From an uncultured Flavobacteriaceae bacterium (GTDB taxonomy: Bacteria > Bacteroidota > Bacteroidia > Flavobacteriales > Flavobacteriaceae), in NCBI GenBank assembly GCA_905182575.1, contig CAJJCA010000002.1, forward strand, positions 35,124-99,123: a stretch of DNA of 64,000 nucleotides. Direction: 5' to 3'. The notes under the pieces were generated by a model. It saw only the letters and a program-made list of their open reading frames with translations, was not told the origin of the DNA and did not search any database. Every line of letters starts with the position of its first letter. The stretch's first letter is position 1. This document shows positions 61,854 through 64,000 of the stretch, one piece after another. The translations under genes were made by a program, and so were the position numbers.

Positions 61854-62309
61854 CTAAACTAACTTTGCCAAAGCCAAAACAGACCCTATGTGCACTCCGT
61901 CATGGAATAAGACAAAAGGGAAAGCGGTAGCAAACGAGTTCAATTCCATTTTAGTAGAAGTAGTGTAAGGCTGATAGTTTTCAAAAATACCTGCTTCGAT
62001 ATCTTTTTTCAACTGTTCCATCGTCGCCATTAATGCGGCATCAATGGCATCAACAAACTCTTGACTAACATCCCCTTCAGGTTTAGTGCCTTTTCGGTAG
62101 CCATCGATCCAAGACTGAGGAACTACAGGCTTTAAGTCAGACAACGTGTACATTATCGATTGTTGAGTAGCAAGAGCATGTGCAACATTCCAAATGATAT
62201 TATTATTAAAACCCTCGGGTACGGTATTGAGCTGTTCCAAAGAAAAATTCTTTAAGAAACGAGAATATATTGCGCGATTATGGGCAAGTATGGATAAATG
62301 TTCTTTCAT
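61854..62309 (-). CDS. DinB family protein
   Basis: 151-aa four-helix-bundle DinB/YfiT-like protein with putative metal histidines: NIIWNVAHALATQQSIMYTL (H), and the C-terminal FVLFHDGVHIGSVLALAKL (HxxxH). The family includes metal-dependent thiol transferases and damage-induced proteins; function here unknown. The stop overlaps that of a plus-strand fragment. Confidence 0.82.
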   Translation of the reverse strand: MKEHLSILAHNRAIYSRFLKNFSLEQLNTVPEGFNNNIIWNVAHALATQQSIMYTLSDLKPVVPQSWIDGYRKGTKPEGDVSQEFVDAIDAALMATMEQLKKDIEAGIFENYQPYTTSTKMELNSFATAFPFVLFHDGVHIGSVLALAKLV

Positions 62310-62402
62310 GATGTAGTTTTTTTAAAGGTAAAGAAATTATAAAATAGATACCTGTACTTAGAGCCTTATTTAAAGAAACACTAAAACATTACACACAACT
62401 TT

Positions 62403-62436
62403 AAGGAATGGGCCAACAACTCATTCCTTTTTTTAT
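62403..62436 (+). terminator. Orphan terminator-like hairpin 1
   Basis: AAGGAATG/CATTCCTT 8-bp stem with a T-run on the plus strand, although the neighbouring genes are minus. May end an unrecognised plus-strand RNA. Confidence 0.55.
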
Positions 62437-62471
62437 GTCCTAAACTTAATCTAAAAGTACCTACCTAGAGG

Positions 62472-62501
62472 AACCCTCTGGTGAGTTCGGAGGGTTTTTT
62501 T
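62472..62501 (+). terminator. Orphan terminator-like hairpin 2
   Basis: AACCCTC/GAGGGTT 7-bp stem with 11-nt loop and T-run on the plus strand, 36 bp after hairpin 1. No plus-strand gene upstream was found. Confidence 0.5.
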
Positions 62502-62598
62502 ATGTGAAAAAGATTATTTTCATTATCTGACGTTTTTTGAAGATTTAGACGGTTTTGAGGAAGATTCATCCCTGAACTCACTCAAGATGATGCCTGTA

Positions 62599-64000
62599 TT
62601 AAGGACAAGTCCCCCACACCGGTCTGTTAACGTTTATTAAGGATGAACCTGGTGCAAAAGCAGTTGGTTCAGTTGTAATATTTGTGACACACCAACCTGT
62701 TAGGTCTTGATCGAAATGCTGTTGCACCGACTAAACATATTACTCCATATCAGTCACCGCTGCAGGTATTCCAAGAGCCTATATCTTGATTGAATGCTGA
62801 GTTGCACCAAGAAACACAGCCTCCATATTAGTAGACTGCTGCAGTATTCCAAGAGCTTATATTCTTGATTGAATGCATTGCATGAAAACATAATGATGCC
62901 ATATTAGTAACTGCTGCAGTATTCCAAGAGCTTATATTTTGATTAAATGCTCCGGCACCTCTAAACATACTATCCATATTAGTAACTGCTGCAATATTCC
63001 AATTTCCTATATCTTGATTGAACGCAATAGCAAATTGAAACATACCTCCCATATTAGTAACTGCTGCAGTATTCCAAGAGCTTATATTTTGATTAAATAC
63101 AGTTGCACTATAAAACAGGTCACCCATATTAGTAACTGCTGCGGTATTCCAACTTCCTATGTCTTGATTAAATGCTGTAGCTATATAAAACATAGCTGCA
63201 TATTAGTAACTGCTGCAGTATTCCAGACCCTATATTTTGATCAAATGCAGTTGCTGAATTAAACATAGCCTTCATATCAGTCACACTAGAAGTATCCCAA
63301 CTTCCTATGTCTTGATTGAATGCTGTTGCATCGTTAAACATCCATTCATATTAGTCACACTTAGAGGTATTCCAACTTCCAATATCTTGATTGAATGCTG
63401 TTGCTAGATAAAACATAGCATACATATTAGTCACACTAGAAGTATTCCAATTCCTATGTCTTGATTGAATGCATACGCTTGTAAAAGCATAGCATCATAT
63501 TAGTCACACTTGAAGTATTCCAACTTCCAATATCTTGATTGAATACTGCTGCACCTAAACATACTCGCATATTAGTCACATCTAGAAGTATCCCAAAAAC
63601 CAATATCAGAGTTAAAAGAGGTATTATTTAGAAATAAATTACTCATATTAGTCACCTGCGTAGTACATAAATTATAATTAGCTGCTGCAACTTGAGTTTT
63701 TATAGATGTATCATCCACCACCGTATAGGTTACTCCATTAATCACTTCTGTGTCTCCTACTGTTGCAGTAGGACATTTACAGATCTCATTATCAAAATAA
63801 ATTGACAACGCTACACCTACAAATAGGTTTGTTGGCTTCAGCTAAAGCTGACTCATTGCTAAAAAGAGAAGGTTCGAGAGTAATATTAGTAACACACCAT
63901 TTAGTTAAATCTTGGTTAAATACAATAGCTATTCTAAACATATGGCTCATAGTAGTCACCTTACTCACATCCCAACTCCCAATATCTTGATTAAAAGCAT
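62599..64000 (-). CDS. BspA/DUF285 leucine-rich-repeat surface protein, 5'-partial, heavily frameshifted
   Basis: C-terminal part of a large secreted BspA-like protein running off the right edge. About 13 repeats of ~25 aa, for example [21 protein letters not shown], at ~75-bp period fill 62740-63660. Each block ends with a cap: [19 protein letters not shown]...NRPVWGTCP (stop 62599) and [19 protein letters not shown] near 63860. Between blocks lies [22 protein letters not shown]. Single-base indels break nearly every repeat. Likely cell-surface, type IX-exported adhesion protein. Confidence 0.85.
62740..63660 (-). repeat. Tandem array of ~75-bp DUF285 repeats
   Basis: Units such as ATTAGTAACTGCTGCAGTAT recur about every 75 bp (seen near 62897, 62972, 63050, 63125 and so on). 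The repeat encodes [17 protein letters not shown]. Left part (to ~63260) carries AVTNM-type, right part SSVTNM-type sequence. Confidence 0.85.

Noticed and set aside
62560-62590. CACTCAAG matching the base sequence next to the tRNA-Ala 3' end as attR
   Set aside because: Only 8 bp shared and far from the element genes; no longer tRNA fragment repeat was found anywhere to 64000.
62740-63660. CRISPR array
   Set aside because: Units of ~75 bp are contiguous, encode DUF285 repeats, and have no unique spacers.
63802-63990. 62-aa plus-strand ORF
   Set aside because: Reverse shadow of the BspA repeat protein.

Overview
The window looks like part of a marine Flavobacteriia (Bacteroidota) chromosome. 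The evidence is low G+C, -7 promoter boxes of the TAnnTTTG type (two also with a TTG/TTTG about 19 bp upstream), gliding/type IX secretion genes (gldH, sprE/porW), several Bacteroidota-only families (DUF4837, DUF4292, DUF2807), an ATP synthase operon without beta and epsilon, and a BspA-like surface repeat protein with the flavobacterial WCVTNIT cap. About half of the genes, including essential ones (glnS, gltX, trpS, mnmG, holB), are broken by one-base indels although protein similarity continues in another frame. I read this as uncorrected sequencing or assembly error, and I annotate such genes as single loci with the break positions stated.

Layout: 0-6.8 kb holds rnr (partial), a GIN-domain protein, tRNA-Cys, folB, glnS, an SPFH protein and gltX. 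6.8-11.2 kb holds ybeY, mnmG, a methyltransferase and holB, with mnmG bracketed by two parS-like ParB sites. 11.3-22.8 kb holds pgk, a DUF4837 lipoprotein, tatA, an M23 peptidase, a GH3-like protein, a methyltransferase, a GT2, purD, membrane proteins, DUF4254, a GT9 and a ferredoxin-type reductase. 23-31.5 kb holds sprE/porW, a bactofilin, an atpZ-like gene and atpBEFHAG, closed by a strong terminator. 31.5-44.3 kb holds a patatin/beta-barrel protein, an alginate-lyase-family lipoprotein, dut, a sugar nucleotidyltransferase, a DUF4292 lipoprotein, an EnvC-like peptidase, a SPOR protein, dprA, trpS, plsC and pabC/pabB. 44.3-55.7 kb holds recA, trhO, ricT, gldH, a class A PBP, queD, an enoyl-CoA hydratase, an LpxR-like protein, two envelope proteins, a GDPD and two DoxX proteins.

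From 55.9 kb the content becomes accessory. A tRNA-Ala(GGC) is followed by a compact integrated element: tyrosine integrase, an HTH/excisionase-like protein, a 55-aa ORF coupled to an AAA ATPase, an iteron-like GCATAT repeat cluster, a CHC2-type primase, a MobC-like 43-aa protein and a GRPKGS-type (possibly small-terminase-like) protein. No relaxase, capsid or transfer gene is visible. The gene order resembles phage satellites (PICI) or mobilizable islands and is the best candidate here for an undescribed system. The right end (61.4-64 kb) has a carboxymuconolactone-decarboxylase-like gene, a DinB-family gene and the C-terminal part of a large BspA/DUF285 surface protein built of about 75-bp repeats.
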